Source of the DNA: Moellerella sp963519845
GTDB taxonomy: Bacteria > Pseudomonadota > Gammaproteobacteria > Enterobacterales > Enterobacteriaceae
DNA length: 64,000 nucleotides
Direction of reading: 5' to 3'
Assembly (NCBI GenBank): GCA_963519845.1
Contig: CAUQNX010000001.1
Span: forward strand, 1-64,000
In this document: positions 1-8,341 of the stretch, in pieces
Numbering within the stretch: the stretch's first letter is position 1
Layout of the letters: every line of letters starts with the position of its first letter
Made by a program: the position numbers and the translations under genes
Notes under the pieces: model-generated
Told to the model about the DNA's origin: nothing
The model's database searches: none
What the model saw: the letters and a program-made list of their open reading frames with translations, nothing else

Positions 1-81
1 GATATATTTCATCTTTATTTGGTTGACAATAACATCACATTCAATTTATTGTAACCTCTATTAAAGAACAAGGATGTTCCC

Positions 82-675
82 ATGAAAATATTAATCATTG
101 ATGACTGCTATTATACCAGACTTGGCATTACAGAATACTTATCGAAAAATAACGATCTGGAATTTGTCAGTGTCAATAATATTAATGATGCGACCTATTA
201 TGTGATAAATGACAATCCTACTGTGATATTGGTTAATTTGACCTACTATTGTCACTATTCTGATTTTTGTCCAATACTTAAATCATTTTTTAAAATAGCG
301 GGTAATAAGCGCTTTTATATTTATATTGATGCACCTTATCCATTTACAGATAAGCCAGTGTTATTAAAGGATAATTGCTTTTTAATGTCGAAAAACATTA
401 TAGCTAAAACACTCGATCGCCTTGTTTCTGATACATTGCAAATTGAGCATGTAAGCCAATTAACCAATGAGTTAAACTCATCAATATTTAGTTATCAAGA
501 GCAGAATATTATTAATAACTGGATGAATGAAACGCCAAATCATGTTATATCAAAACGTTTAGGCATTAGTAATAGCACTGTATATTCACACAAACGCCAT
601 ATAACAGCCAAAGTTTTCGTGAAGAATAGGATTGAATTATTTTTTATTTATAATGTATTTAAATATCTATATTAA
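82..675 (+). CDS. LuxR-family response-regulator-like transcription factor, receiver lacks phosphoacceptor Asp
   Basis: A 197-residue DNA-binding regulator. The N-terminal ~115 residues have a receiver-like pattern: an acidic pair (IIDD, residues 6-8) after the first strand and a VILVNL segment where the phosphoacceptor strand should end. The expected aspartate is Asn52, so normal phosphorylation looks impossible. Residues ~135-190 form a LuxR/FixJ helix-turn-helix (NHVISKRLGISNSTVYSHKR). The size and plan recall phosphorylation-independent RcsA/BglJ/EcpR-type regulators, which often work as partners of RcsB; that link is inference. The ATG at 82 follows AAGGA by 7 bases, so the start is well supported. 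It faces trhO convergently. Its target is unknown. The gene is AT-rich. Confidence 0.8.
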   Translation: MKILIIDDCYYTRLGITEYLSKNNDLEFVSVNNINDATYYVINDNPTVILVNLTYYCHYSDFCPILKSFFKIAGNKRFYIYIDAPYPFTDKPVLLKDNCFLMSKNIIAKTLDRLVSDTLQIEHVSQLTNELNSSIFSYQEQNIINNWMNETPNHVISKRLGISNSTVYSHKRHITAKVFVKNRIELFFIYNVFKYLY

Positions 676-706
676 TAGATGTAATTATATATCATTAATC
701 AATAAC

Positions 707-731
707 CTCACCACATATATCCTGTGGTGAG
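707..731. terminator. Hairpin between convergent genes
   Basis: A perfect 9-bp stem (CTCACCACA / TGTGGTGAG) with a 7-base loop lies between the ends of the LuxR-type gene and trhO. There is no strong T tract on either strand, so it may be a weak bidirectional terminator or a 3'-end stabilising hairpin. Confidence 0.5.
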
Positions 732-751
732 ATCATAAATTATTTACTGTC

Positions 752-1825
752 TTATTTTTCTGGATTAATAAATCCATCAGTTAAACGATGACGTGACTTA
801 TTAAATATTTTATTACTAACTTCTCGTCCGGCACGGCGTTCTCTTTGTTGTTCTTCAGGCAGTTTAGATTCTTCTAAACAAGAAGCGCTACAGCAGCCTT
901 CATATTTTTCTGCGCATGTTGGGCATTGAATAAAGAGTAGGTGGCAGCCATCATTTTTACAGTTAGTGTGAACGTCGCAATCAGTGCCACACAGATGACA
1001 ATGAGCAAGAACATCATCAGTGATACGCTCGCCCATGCGATTATCAAAAACAAAGTTTTTACCTTTAAAACGCAATGGTAATCCCTGCTCTTTGGCTTTG
1101 CGCGCATACTCAATCACGCCGCCTTCGACATGATAAACATTATCAAACCCGTTATGTAACATATAGGCGCTGGCTTTTTCGCAACGTATCCCACCTGTGC
1201 AATACATAACAATTTTTTTATCTTTGTGCTCTTTAAACATATCAACCGCCATCGGCAGCTGCTCTCTAAATGTATCTGAAGGCACTTCTACAGCATTCTC
1301 AAAATGACCAACTTCATATTCATAGTGATTACGCATATCAACAAAGATAGTATCAGGATCATCAATTAACTGATTAACTTGCGCAGCTTGCAAATATTGA
1401 CCCGTATTTGACGGATTAAAGCTTTCATCGGTGATCCCATCGGCGACTACGCGATCACGTACTTTCATCCGTAATACCCAAAAAGATTTACCGTCGTCAT
1501 CTAAAGCTATATTTAAACGCAGCTGATTAAGCGCTGGATCTAGGCCATAAATAAGGGTTCTTAGCGCTTCAACCTGAGATGAAGGAATACTGATCTGTGC
1601 ATTGATCCCCTCAGTGGCCAAATAGACACGACCAAACACATTCAAAGCCAAAAATTGTTGATATAGATTGTCGCGGAATGCTTGCGGATCTTGAATAGTG
1701 AAATATTTATAGAAGGAAATAGTAGTCCGTGGCTCAGTTTCGGCCAACATTTTCTCTTTCAATACTTTATTTGAGACTTGATTATGTAACACTGGCATGG
1801 TGTTTATAATATCCTTGTAATTCAT
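752..1825 (-). CDS. trhO: tRNA uridine-34 hydroxylase TrhO (rhodanese-like)
   Basis: TrhO (formerly YceA) makes 5-hydroxyuridine at tRNA position 34, the first step toward cmo5U/mcmo5U, in an oxygen-dependent reaction in the cytoplasm. The 357-residue protein matches the Escherichia coli protein nearly throughout from memory: an N-terminal UPF0176 domain, a rhodanese domain with the active-site loop CTGGIRC (Cys209), and a cysteine-rich C-terminal segment of CxxC pairs. The homologous start corresponds to Met10 (ATG at 1798). Upstream of the ATG at 1825 no good ribosome site is seen, and AAGGA lies ~14 bases before 1798, so the start is ambiguous. In E. coli this gene neighbours lpxL and mdtG; here the ttr locus lies between them. 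Confidence 0.95.
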   Translation of the reverse strand: MNYKDIINTMPVLHNQVSNKVLKEKMLAETEPRTTISFYKYFTIQDPQAFRDNLYQQFLALNVFGRVYLATEGINAQISIPSSQVEALRTLIYGLDPALNQLRLNIALDDDGKSFWVLRMKVRDRVVADGITDESFNPSNTGQYLQAAQVNQLIDDPDTIFVDMRNHYEYEVGHFENAVEVPSDTFREQLPMAVDMFKEHKDKKIVMYCTGGIRCEKASAYMLHNGFDNVYHVEGGVIEYARKAKEQGLPLRFKGKNFVFDNRMGERITDDVLAHCHLCGTDCDVHTNCKNDGCHLLFIQCPTCAEKYEGCCSASCLEESKLPEEQQRERRAGREVSNKIFNKSRHRLTDGFINPEK

Positions 1826-1851
1826 TGATGTTTAAAATACTTATCGCTAGC

Positions 1852-1871
1852 AGTGCCCACAAAGTGCCCAC
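1852..1871 (+). repeat. Tandem 9-mer AGTGCCCAC
   Basis: AGTGCCCAC occurs at 1852-1860 and again at 1863-1871, separated by two bases, just upstream of trhO. The repeat is too short to assign; it could be a protein-binding site or scar sequence. The rest of the 256-base gap up to 2081 shows no gene. Confidence 0.4.
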
Positions 1872-2081
1872 GCTAAATTACTGGCCGATATTATGACGTA
1901 AAATTAACAAAAATGCCTACTCATTTGTAACATTTTTGTTTTAGCACTAAGCAATTAAAAAAGGGATTAAATCGAGAGGATGACTCTAGTTCACAGCAAA
2001 TAGAAGTGATTTCGCGCTTTACCAAGAGTGGCCATAGCGCTCAATTTTTATATTGAAAAATAACATCCGCTTTTTCGTTAG

Positions 2082-2846
2082 CTATTTTTTGATCTCATTC
2101 TGTAGTTTATAGATAGTAAAAGCATTAGGTGAGTGGGTGATCAGTTCACTAGCTATATTCAATGGATCTATATTTGCCCAATTAATAATAAAATCGTCAT
2201 AGGTATAACGAAATAATTTCCATGGGTCAGGTTTCGAAGTATTGAGATAGCCTGAGCTCAATGCCGTCATCAGCTCCCCTGTTGAGTACAGAATATCGCC
2301 ATGTGGTCCATTGCCGACCATAATTCGAGCGATTTCTCGGCAAACACTCTTCAAAGGGATTATACGAGGATCTTCGTGGTAAACCAAATAACAGCTTTCT
2401 GCTCTAAGCTCTTCGAGATTTTTAAGCAGTTGGGGTGTACCATAAGGCCCAGCAGCAGCCGCAATACTGGCATAACAAATACCATAGTCACCAATATTCT
2501 GTGATCCCCCACCGATAAAACCGATATTTTTGAGGGTAAATACAGTTTCGCTATTTCTCGTTCGTTCAATAATAGCAAAAAACTTATATTTGCCCATAAA
2601 GATATCTAACTCCATATTTTGTAATCTATAGAGCTGATCATTTAATAATTTATAGGCTTCATCATAAGAGATAATTTTATTGCGGTATTCTGCGTGTGTT
2701 TTATTAGCTTCATTCATCACGCCATCAATAAAGTTAAAGCTTAATTTGCTATTATTTATCGTATTTTTGGCCATTGAATGAATAATAATAACAATTTCAT
2801 CAAGTTTTCTTTCTACTGCATGATATGCAGATCCATCATTAGACAT
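2082..2846 (-). CDS. Uncharacterised protein, possibly DUF4225-like
   Basis: A 254-residue protein with no recognised catalytic motif. The N-terminal ~90 residues look helical and charged. Residues ~100-150 are rich in Gly and Ala (FIGGGSQNIGDYGICYAS, AAAAGPYGTP) and could form a membrane-seeking hairpin. The C-terminal half holds the YHEDP and NGPHGDILY segments. The glycine-rich core followed by a GTP-LL-L stretch recalls the DUF4225 family seen in insect-associated enterobacteria and pseudomonads; this is recollection, not a search. The start at 2846 is supported by AAGGA 8 bases upstream. It stands alone, between trhO and the end of the ttr operon. Confidence 0.5.
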   Translation of the reverse strand: MSNDGSAYHAVERKLDEIVIIIHSMAKNTINNSKLSFNFIDGVMNEANKTHAEYRNKIISYDEAYKLLNDQLYRLQNMELDIFMGKYKFFAIIERTRNSETVFTLKNIGFIGGGSQNIGDYGICYASIAAAAGPYGTPQLLKNLEELRAESCYLVYHEDPRIIPLKSVCREIARIMVGNGPHGDILYSTGELMTALSSGYLNTSKPDPWKLFRYTYDDFIINWANIDPLNIASELITHSPNAFTIYKLQNEIKK

Positions 2847-3069
2847 GAGTAAAATCCTTTTTAATTATACATTATGGTTATATTTACGTATCTGCTTGAC
2901 TCAGATTCGATTTTTAACCGATATGTTTTATCCATTAATTTGATTTTAGCATAACAAAATATGAAATGAACACAGGTATTCGATTAAATTTGAGCCATAT
3001 CATTAAGCTGTGAAATGAATATATGTCGAGGAATGGGAAAAATATTGGAGTGAATGATAACCAAAAAGT

Positions 3070-3099
3070 AAAGGCGCTGCTCTGGAGTTCAGCGCCTTT
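3070..3099 (-). terminator. Probable terminator of ttrBCA
   Basis: A perfect 10-bp stem AAAGGCGCTG / CAGCGCCTTT with a 10-base loop. On the minus strand it is followed by a T-rich stretch (TTTACTTTTT), about 145 bases past the ttrA stop. The rest of 2847-3244 (about 400 bases) holds only the leader of the minus-strand gene ending at 2082 and no gene that I can see. Confidence 0.65.
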
Positions 3100-3244
3100 A
3101 TAACCTAGCAGCAGAGAGGCGGAATCGAACGGGGGTGTTAATGTTCGGCCCTCTCCTCACTGCCTAAGCCAGAAATAAACGATATATCTAGCCATATATC
3201 GTTTTAACGCAGTGCAATTGAATTTTATTAGTACAATATTAATG

Positions 3245-6200
3245 TTAGCTAATTAACTCTATTTTTGCTGGTAATCCTTGTCTAACCGCTGCACCCGATA
3301 CCCAGTCTAACCAAGTATTAGCAATCTCTCGGGTTGGATCAGCAAATCCCAGATCATTTAGGTTAATACCTGAACCATTAGCTTTGCTCATTGGCATTGG
3401 CTTACCATCAAGATAGTGCTGACTGGCTCCCATCTCTTTGTGACCATAACCATGTTCAATCGCTAATACGCCCGCCATCACGCCATCAAGTAGACTAATT
3501 TGCGCATCGAGCGTTCCGCCCGGTGTAGTGATCTTGACCCAATCACCATGTTTAACGCCCATTTTTTCACCATCTTTAGGGTTTAGCGCCACTAAATTTG
3601 AAGGTTTAATATGTCTTAAACGATCGATCATGGTGGTTGAACTACTCATCACATGAGATTTAAATGACATTAATTTTAAAGGCCACTCTTCAGGAACAAA
3701 TACCTTATCCACATCATCACCATTCGCCAGGCGAGGTGGATAATAGGTTGGACAACCACTATAGCGCTCACCAGTTATTGCGTGTCGATTAACGGCAACG
3801 GTTGGATTCCAAATCTGCAGTGATTTTTTCCATTGTGGCCCCGTCGCATCGCCGTCCCACCCTTTTTCATAAGGAGCGAACCGGCCACCACGACTGAAGA
3901 TATAAGCCACGCGTAGACTTTCATCCGCTTTTAAGCTACCCGTGATGACTGGAAGAATGCGATCTACTCCACTCATCAATATCTCTTCTTTCACAATTTC
4001 CGGCACTGGTTTTTCACCTAAAAATGCCATATTCGCAGCCACACGCAGATAATAATCTTCTGCTGTATTCAATGGATAACGCTTACCATCCATATCTTCG
4101 ATGGCATCATCACCAAAGCCCGGTAAATTCAGCTGCTTTGCCACGGCGATACAGAATGACTCCATAGAGACAGGCTGCCCATCTGCAGTTTTCGCCGTAC
4201 GTGATTCAACAATTGGCCAGCGTGCGGTACTGGCTTTAACTTGTACCCCAGCCCATGGCGCACTGAATCCCCAGCTTTCAAAGTTATGAGTATCGGGAAC
4301 GATATAATCCGCTAACGCCGTCGTCTCGTTCATAAAAGCATCGATACCAATAATCAGCGGAATATGTTTTGGATCTTTCAGCTTCTCTTCCATTACCTGA
4401 CGTATACCTGCAATCCCATAGACCGGATTGGTCATATTGGTGATCCAAGCTTTCAAAGGATAAGGATAGCCCGTTAATGCGGAAGCTAGTTGCTCCGTTA
4501 ACTGGCCCTTAGCAAAAGGATACCAAGGCGCTTTAGCTGGATAAACCGCCTCACCTTGTGCTTTACGTGTTTTATATTCGTCTGATTTTTCATAGACTTC
4601 ATTACTACGAGACAACACCATGCCTTTAGGTTTCACTTTACCGGCGTAGCTGGCCATTTTGTAGCGCGGGCCATCCATTTCACCATTAAATTTACCACCA
4701 CCGACCGACACTCCACCTTTCAGATTTAGGTTGCCGATCAAAGCATTCAGCATAACTACTGCCCAAGAGGTATAGAAACCATTACCGCCCATCATACCGC
4801 CATGGGAAATAACAGCCGCTTTGCGCTCATAGGAAGTCAGAGCACGCCCGAGTGACTCAATCGTTTTCACCGGAACCTGACAGCGTTGACTATACTCTTC
4901 TAGCGTCATACGTTGCGCTGACTCTTTTAAGCATTGGAAACTGGATTTGACGGTAACTTCACTGCCATCATGCAAACTAATATTACGAGTAACAAATAAA
5001 TCTGCTTTTTCAGTATCATCTGCCAGCGCCAATTCACCATTGCTATTCTGTACTAGATAGGCATTTTCATCATCACCTTCACCGGTTAAGTGAGAGATGA
5101 GTAATAACTGACCTGCCAGCGGGTGATCATCATTGGTGATTACCAAATGGGTGGAGTTAGTCCAACTTTTTTCGCCTACTGCCGTCATCGATTTTTCGCT
5201 AGGAACTGAGAGATAACTGGCGTTATAGCGTTCATTTTCAATGATCCAGCGGATCATCCCCATGACCAAAGCAGCATCCGTACCCGGCTGAACGGGCACC
5301 CAATGGCCATGATCGTTAGCCAAGGTCGTGGTAAGAGGTAATGCAGGGGCAACAACCACATAGTTAAAAGACTCACGTAAACGTGCTGTGGCTAATTGGC
5401 GTCCCTGACGTTTAAATGGGTTACCCGACTGCGCTGGTGAAGTACCTAAAAATAGTGCAAAACGCGTATGATCCCAATCAGGTTTAACGTGAGCATTTTT
5501 ATCGAGATCATTCATTAAAGCGCCAGAACCGGCACGATAAGCGAGACCGCAATAAGAGCCATGAGCACCAAAGTTTTTACTACCGAAAGCGTTTTGTGCG
5601 AAGCGGCGGATAAAACCATCGCGCCCATCATCACCCGCATTAGTGACTAACAGCTGGTTAGCTTTGGGACCTAACTTAGGTTGCTTAGGATCAATAGGTG
5701 TTTCCAGATCACGAATAGCCCGTAAGCCATCCACATGACCTTCACCAAAGAGATCACCGCCGTTAACCACCTCTTTAATCAGCTGTTCGAAGCTGATACG
5801 TTCCCATTTACCTTCGCCGCGCTTACTAACACGTTTCATCGGCTCAAGGATGCGCAGAGGACTGGTCAAGCCTTCCATTAATGTTGCGCCTCGAGCACAA
5901 GCAGTGGAACGATGCTCTAGGCCACTCTCGCCGCCCATTTCGCTGAATGCTTTACTTAATGGCATACCATAAGGAAAATGGCGATCTTGTGATAACGGAT
6001 GATAAGGATTTCCCGCAATACGAATAACATCATTTTTTTCACGATCAACGCGTGCACGGATACCGCACTGTGTCCAACAACCAAAACATTGGGTCATAGT
6101 CACAACTTGATCGGGATTTGACTTCCAAGCCCCGTTGGCCTGACCTTCTGGTTTTAATGAATTACCATGAATGCGATCTAACGTCAGTTTGCCCGATGAA

Positions 6201-6319
6201 CCATCAACGAGCCCATCGACCACACGTTTGGCGACATCGCGGTAACTCGCACCGAATGCCACTAATCCTCCGAGGACTAATCCACCTTTCAGCCATTGAC
6301 GTCTTGTAGTTTTAGCCAT
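3245..6319 (-). CDS. ttrA: Tetrathionate reductase catalytic subunit A (molybdopterin)
   Basis: TtrA is the periplasmic-facing molybdenum subunit that reduces tetrathionate to thiosulfate as an anaerobic respiratory electron acceptor. The 1024-residue protein begins with a twin-arginine export signal (TTRRQWLKG, residues 4-12) and a hydrophobic Gly/Ala segment. Near residue 75 a CxxCxxxC motif (CFGCWTQCG) suits the proximal [4Fe-4S] cluster of the DMSO-reductase family. Molybdopterin oxidoreductase and dinucleotide-binding domains fill the rest. Length is as expected for TtrA. Its ATG overlaps the ttrC stop by 8 bases, and AAGGAG lies 8 bases upstream. It is the last gene of ttrBCA; the terminator at 3070 follows. 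Confidence 0.97.
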   Translation of the reverse strand: MAKTTRRQWLKGGLVLGGLVAFGASYRDVAKRVVDGLVDGSSGKLTLDRIHGNSLKPEGQANGAWKSNPDQVVTMTQCFGCWTQCGIRARVDREKNDVIRIAGNPYHPLSQDRHFPYGMPLSKAFSEMGGESGLEHRSTACARGATLMEGLTSPLRILEPMKRVSKRGEGKWERISFEQLIKEVVNGGDLFGEGHVDGLRAIRDLETPIDPKQPKLGPKANQLLVTNAGDDGRDGFIRRFAQNAFGSKNFGAHGSYCGLAYRAGSGALMNDLDKNAHVKPDWDHTRFALFLGTSPAQSGNPFKRQGRQLATARLRESFNYVVVAPALPLTTTLANDHGHWVPVQPGTDAALVMGMIRWIIENERYNASYLSVPSEKSMTAVGEKSWTNSTHLVITNDDHPLAGQLLLISHLTGEGDDENAYLVQNSNGELALADDTEKADLFVTRNISLHDGSEVTVKSSFQCLKESAQRMTLEEYSQRCQVPVKTIESLGRALTSYERKAAVISHGGMMGGNGFYTSWAVVMLNALIGNLNLKGGVSVGGGKFNGEMDGPRYKMASYAGKVKPKGMVLSRSNEVYEKSDEYKTRKAQGEAVYPAKAPWYPFAKGQLTEQLASALTGYPYPLKAWITNMTNPVYGIAGIRQVMEEKLKDPKHIPLIIGIDAFMNETTALADYIVPDTHNFESWGFSAPWAGVQVKASTARWPIVESRTAKTADGQPVSMESFCIAVAKQLNLPGFGDDAIEDMDGKRYPLNTAEDYYLRVAANMAFLGEKPVPEIVKEEILMSGVDRILPVITGSLKADESLRVAYIFSRGGRFAPYEKGWDGDATGPQWKKSLQIWNPTVAVNRHAITGERYSGCPTYYPPRLANGDDVDKVFVPEEWPLKLMSFKSHVMSSSTTMIDRLRHIKPSNLVALNPKDGEKMGVKHGDWVKITTPGGTLDAQISLLDGVMAGVLAIEHGYGHKEMGASQHYLDGKPMPMSKANGSGINLNDLGFADPTREIANTWLDWVSGAAVRQGLPAKIELIS

Positions 6320-7340
6320 GTTGCACTCTCCTTACAAACCAGCGAACACTTTCACGAAGAATAATAACCAATGCGATCCATAAACCGAATGTGCCAATAA
6401 TTGCTTGCAGGCCATCCGTACCTAGGGTGAATACATAGGGATTATAAATAATGTTAGTTTTGGGTACTGCTTGCACTTCCATTAAGAAGATCCAGCGCAA
6501 GCTCCATGCTAATGCCATCGAAGCCAAAGCTAAGATAGTGATATAACCGACTGAACGTATACGATTCATATTGTTGACAGCCATAGCCGTGATCACTAAC
6601 CATAGAGCACACACACCCGCCAACATCCACCAACCCGGTGAAGCAAACGCAAGTTGTTGTCTGATTGCTATACCTGAAATCGTATCGCCAGCTAGCCAAA
6701 GTGCAAAACAGGCGGCTAGTAACAGTAAGGAGACCACTTGCCAACGCGCTAATAAAAATTGATATTTAGGTTCACGGCGTGTGCCCAGTCCAATCAGTGC
6801 GGGCAATACTTGCATTGCACTCAAGAACATCAGTACAGGAACCCACCAACTAAACCAAATAGGTCTGGCTCTTAAAATAGAAGCTTCACGCCCGGTATAA
6901 AGTAATAAACCAATTGCCGTTAATGCTGCTAACAGTGCAACCCAACGTGTCGCTTTATACTCTTTGTTCCACACCAGCTTGACCACCAGAGCAACAAAGT
7001 AGAGCCCGATAAATGCGGTAAACAGTGGCAATAGTACTGAGCCCCACGCCATCCAAGACCATGGTGTTGGATAAGCATAGAAGTGCCAAACACGCGCGGT
7101 TTGGTGTAAATCAGCAGTCAGTGCCATAGGTGCGGTAATACCCATAGTGATAGCAATGAAAACCGCAACAACTTCTAAACGCGCATTTTCACTTTTGCCC
7201 ATCCAGTGCTGCCAACAGGCGTACATAACCGCACAAGAGGAGATTCCAATAAAAAAGAAATATTGCACCGCCCATGGAAGCCAGAAAAACTCTTGGGGCT
7301 GAGCCATAATTTCAGCGATAGTATTAACTTGTGAATTCAT
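6312..7340 (-). CDS. ttrC: Tetrathionate reductase membrane subunit C (NrfD family)
   Basis: TtrC is the quinol-oxidising integral membrane anchor that passes electrons to TtrB. The protein is 342 residues from the ATG at 7340, with about nine hydrophobic segments (for example FFFIGISSCAVMYACW and LLALTAIGLLLYTG), typical of the NrfD/PsrC family. I prefer 7340 to an in-frame ATG at 7358 because AGGAGG sits 7 bases before 7340 and inside any longer product. The ttrB stop and this start overlap as TGATG, which suggests translational coupling. Its stop overlaps ttrA. Confidence 0.95.
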   Translation of the reverse strand: MNSQVNTIAEIMAQPQEFFWLPWAVQYFFFIGISSCAVMYACWQHWMGKSENARLEVVAVFIAITMGITAPMALTADLHQTARVWHFYAYPTPWSWMAWGSVLLPLFTAFIGLYFVALVVKLVWNKEYKATRWVALLAALTAIGLLLYTGREASILRARPIWFSWWVPVLMFLSAMQVLPALIGLGTRREPKYQFLLARWQVVSLLLLAACFALWLAGDTISGIAIRQQLAFASPGWWMLAGVCALWLVITAMAVNNMNRIRSVGYITILALASMALAWSLRWIFLMEVQAVPKTNIIYNPYVFTLGTDGLQAIIGTFGLWIALVIILRESVRWFVRRVQHG

Positions 7341-8077
7341 CAGAATACCTCCTGCCATAACTCGGGTTGACCTTTGCCAACCAAGGGCTGAACAAATGCA
7401 TCATCAAGTCCGAGATAAAACACTTGTGGCAATGTACCTTGTTCTGGTTTTAACACTTTAATCTCGGCTTCATGCTCTTTCAGCATTTTGCTTACCGTGC
7501 TGTTAGGGTCTTTCAGATCACCAATAATGCGCGCGCCCCCCACACAAGACTCGACACAAGCCGGTAATAACCCAACTTCTAGCCGATGCGCACAGAAAGT
7601 ACATTTATCTGCGGTTTGTGTTGAATGATTAATAAAACGTGCATCATAAGGGCAAGCCTGTACACAATAGGCGCAACCGACACAACGCTCGTTATCGATG
7701 ACCACAATGCCATCTTCCCGTTGATAGGTGGCTTGTACCGGACAGACAGGTACGCAAGGTGGGTTATCACAATGGTTACACAAGCGAGGTAGTAAGACGT
7801 TGGTCAATCCTTCATTGCCTTTTACCGACACTTGGTATTGACTGACAGAGGTTCTAAATTGTCCCTGTGGTGATTGATTCTCTACAGAACAACTTACCGT
7901 ACAAGATTGACAGCCGATACAACGGCGCAGATCAACCAGCATACCGTAACGATGTTCAGGATTACCTTCACGACGGGTAGGAGAGAAGTTGAGCCCTGCT
8001 TCTGCGATAGGGACTAACGAGGCGCCAGCGGTCAATACACCGACCTGCTGTAGAAATTTACGTTTACTCAGATCCAT
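7340..8077 (-). CDS. ttrB: Tetrathionate reductase iron-sulfur subunit B
   Basis: TtrB carries electrons from TtrC to TtrA through four [4Fe-4S] clusters. In 245 residues four cysteine clusters are visible: CIGCQSCTVSC, CNHCDNPPCVPVCP, CVGCAYCVQACP, and CTFC with a later CVESC. The N-terminus has a Tat-like KRKFLQQVGVLTAGA segment, so export is likely, either directly or with TtrA. ATG at 8077 has GGAG 7 bases upstream. It is the first gene of the ttrBCA operon and is divergent from ttrSR, whose product should activate it when tetrathionate is present. Confidence 0.96.
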   Translation of the reverse strand: MDLSKRKFLQQVGVLTAGASLVPIAEAGLNFSPTRREGNPEHRYGMLVDLRRCIGCQSCTVSCSVENQSPQGQFRTSVSQYQVSVKGNEGLTNVLLPRLCNHCDNPPCVPVCPVQATYQREDGIVVIDNERCVGCAYCVQACPYDARFINHSTQTADKCTFCAHRLEVGLLPACVESCVGGARIIGDLKDPNSTVSKMLKEHEAEIKVLKPEQGTLPQVFYLGLDDAFVQPLVGKGQPELWQEVF

Positions 8078-8341
8078 ATTTGGCTCCAGTATCTACACTG
8101 CGAATAAATCAATAAAAGTTTGGCTAGTAAATTGATGACTTAGGCACTTATTTTGTGCCCTTTAAATCATGCTAAAATAGAGATCAGTGATCACAGTTGT
8201 TGTTTTCATTTCTCTTTAAAATCGGTATGTTATCTTAAACTGTATCTCTACGGACATTGTAAGAAGAGGGATGCTTTACCCCAATTGTGGTTTACCACAT
8301 ACCCGTACCTGAATTGATCTAAAACAAGTAATAACTCAAAT
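8078..8341. promoter_or_regulatory. Divergent ttrBCA / ttrSR control region
   Basis: This 264-base gap must hold both promoters. Two candidate sites are visible. The first is a pair of direct repeats, TTTACCCC at 8275-8282 and TTTACCAC at 8291-8298, 16 bases apart; the second copy is part of the inverted repeat TGTGG-TTTA-CCACA (8287-8300). The second is GTGATCAC near 8189. TTGAT half-sites suggestive of FNR also occur. Assignment to TtrR, FNR or CRP is inference. Confidence 0.45.

Noticed and set aside
3105..3180. Possible tRNA or tRNA remnant (GTTCGATTC on the minus strand)
   Set aside because: The T-loop-like 9-mer is present but the flanking bases do not form a T stem, and no acceptor or anticodon arms can be built.
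7341..7358. Upstream ATG for ttrC
   Set aside because: The AGGAGG ribosome site for the ATG at 7340 lies inside the longer version.
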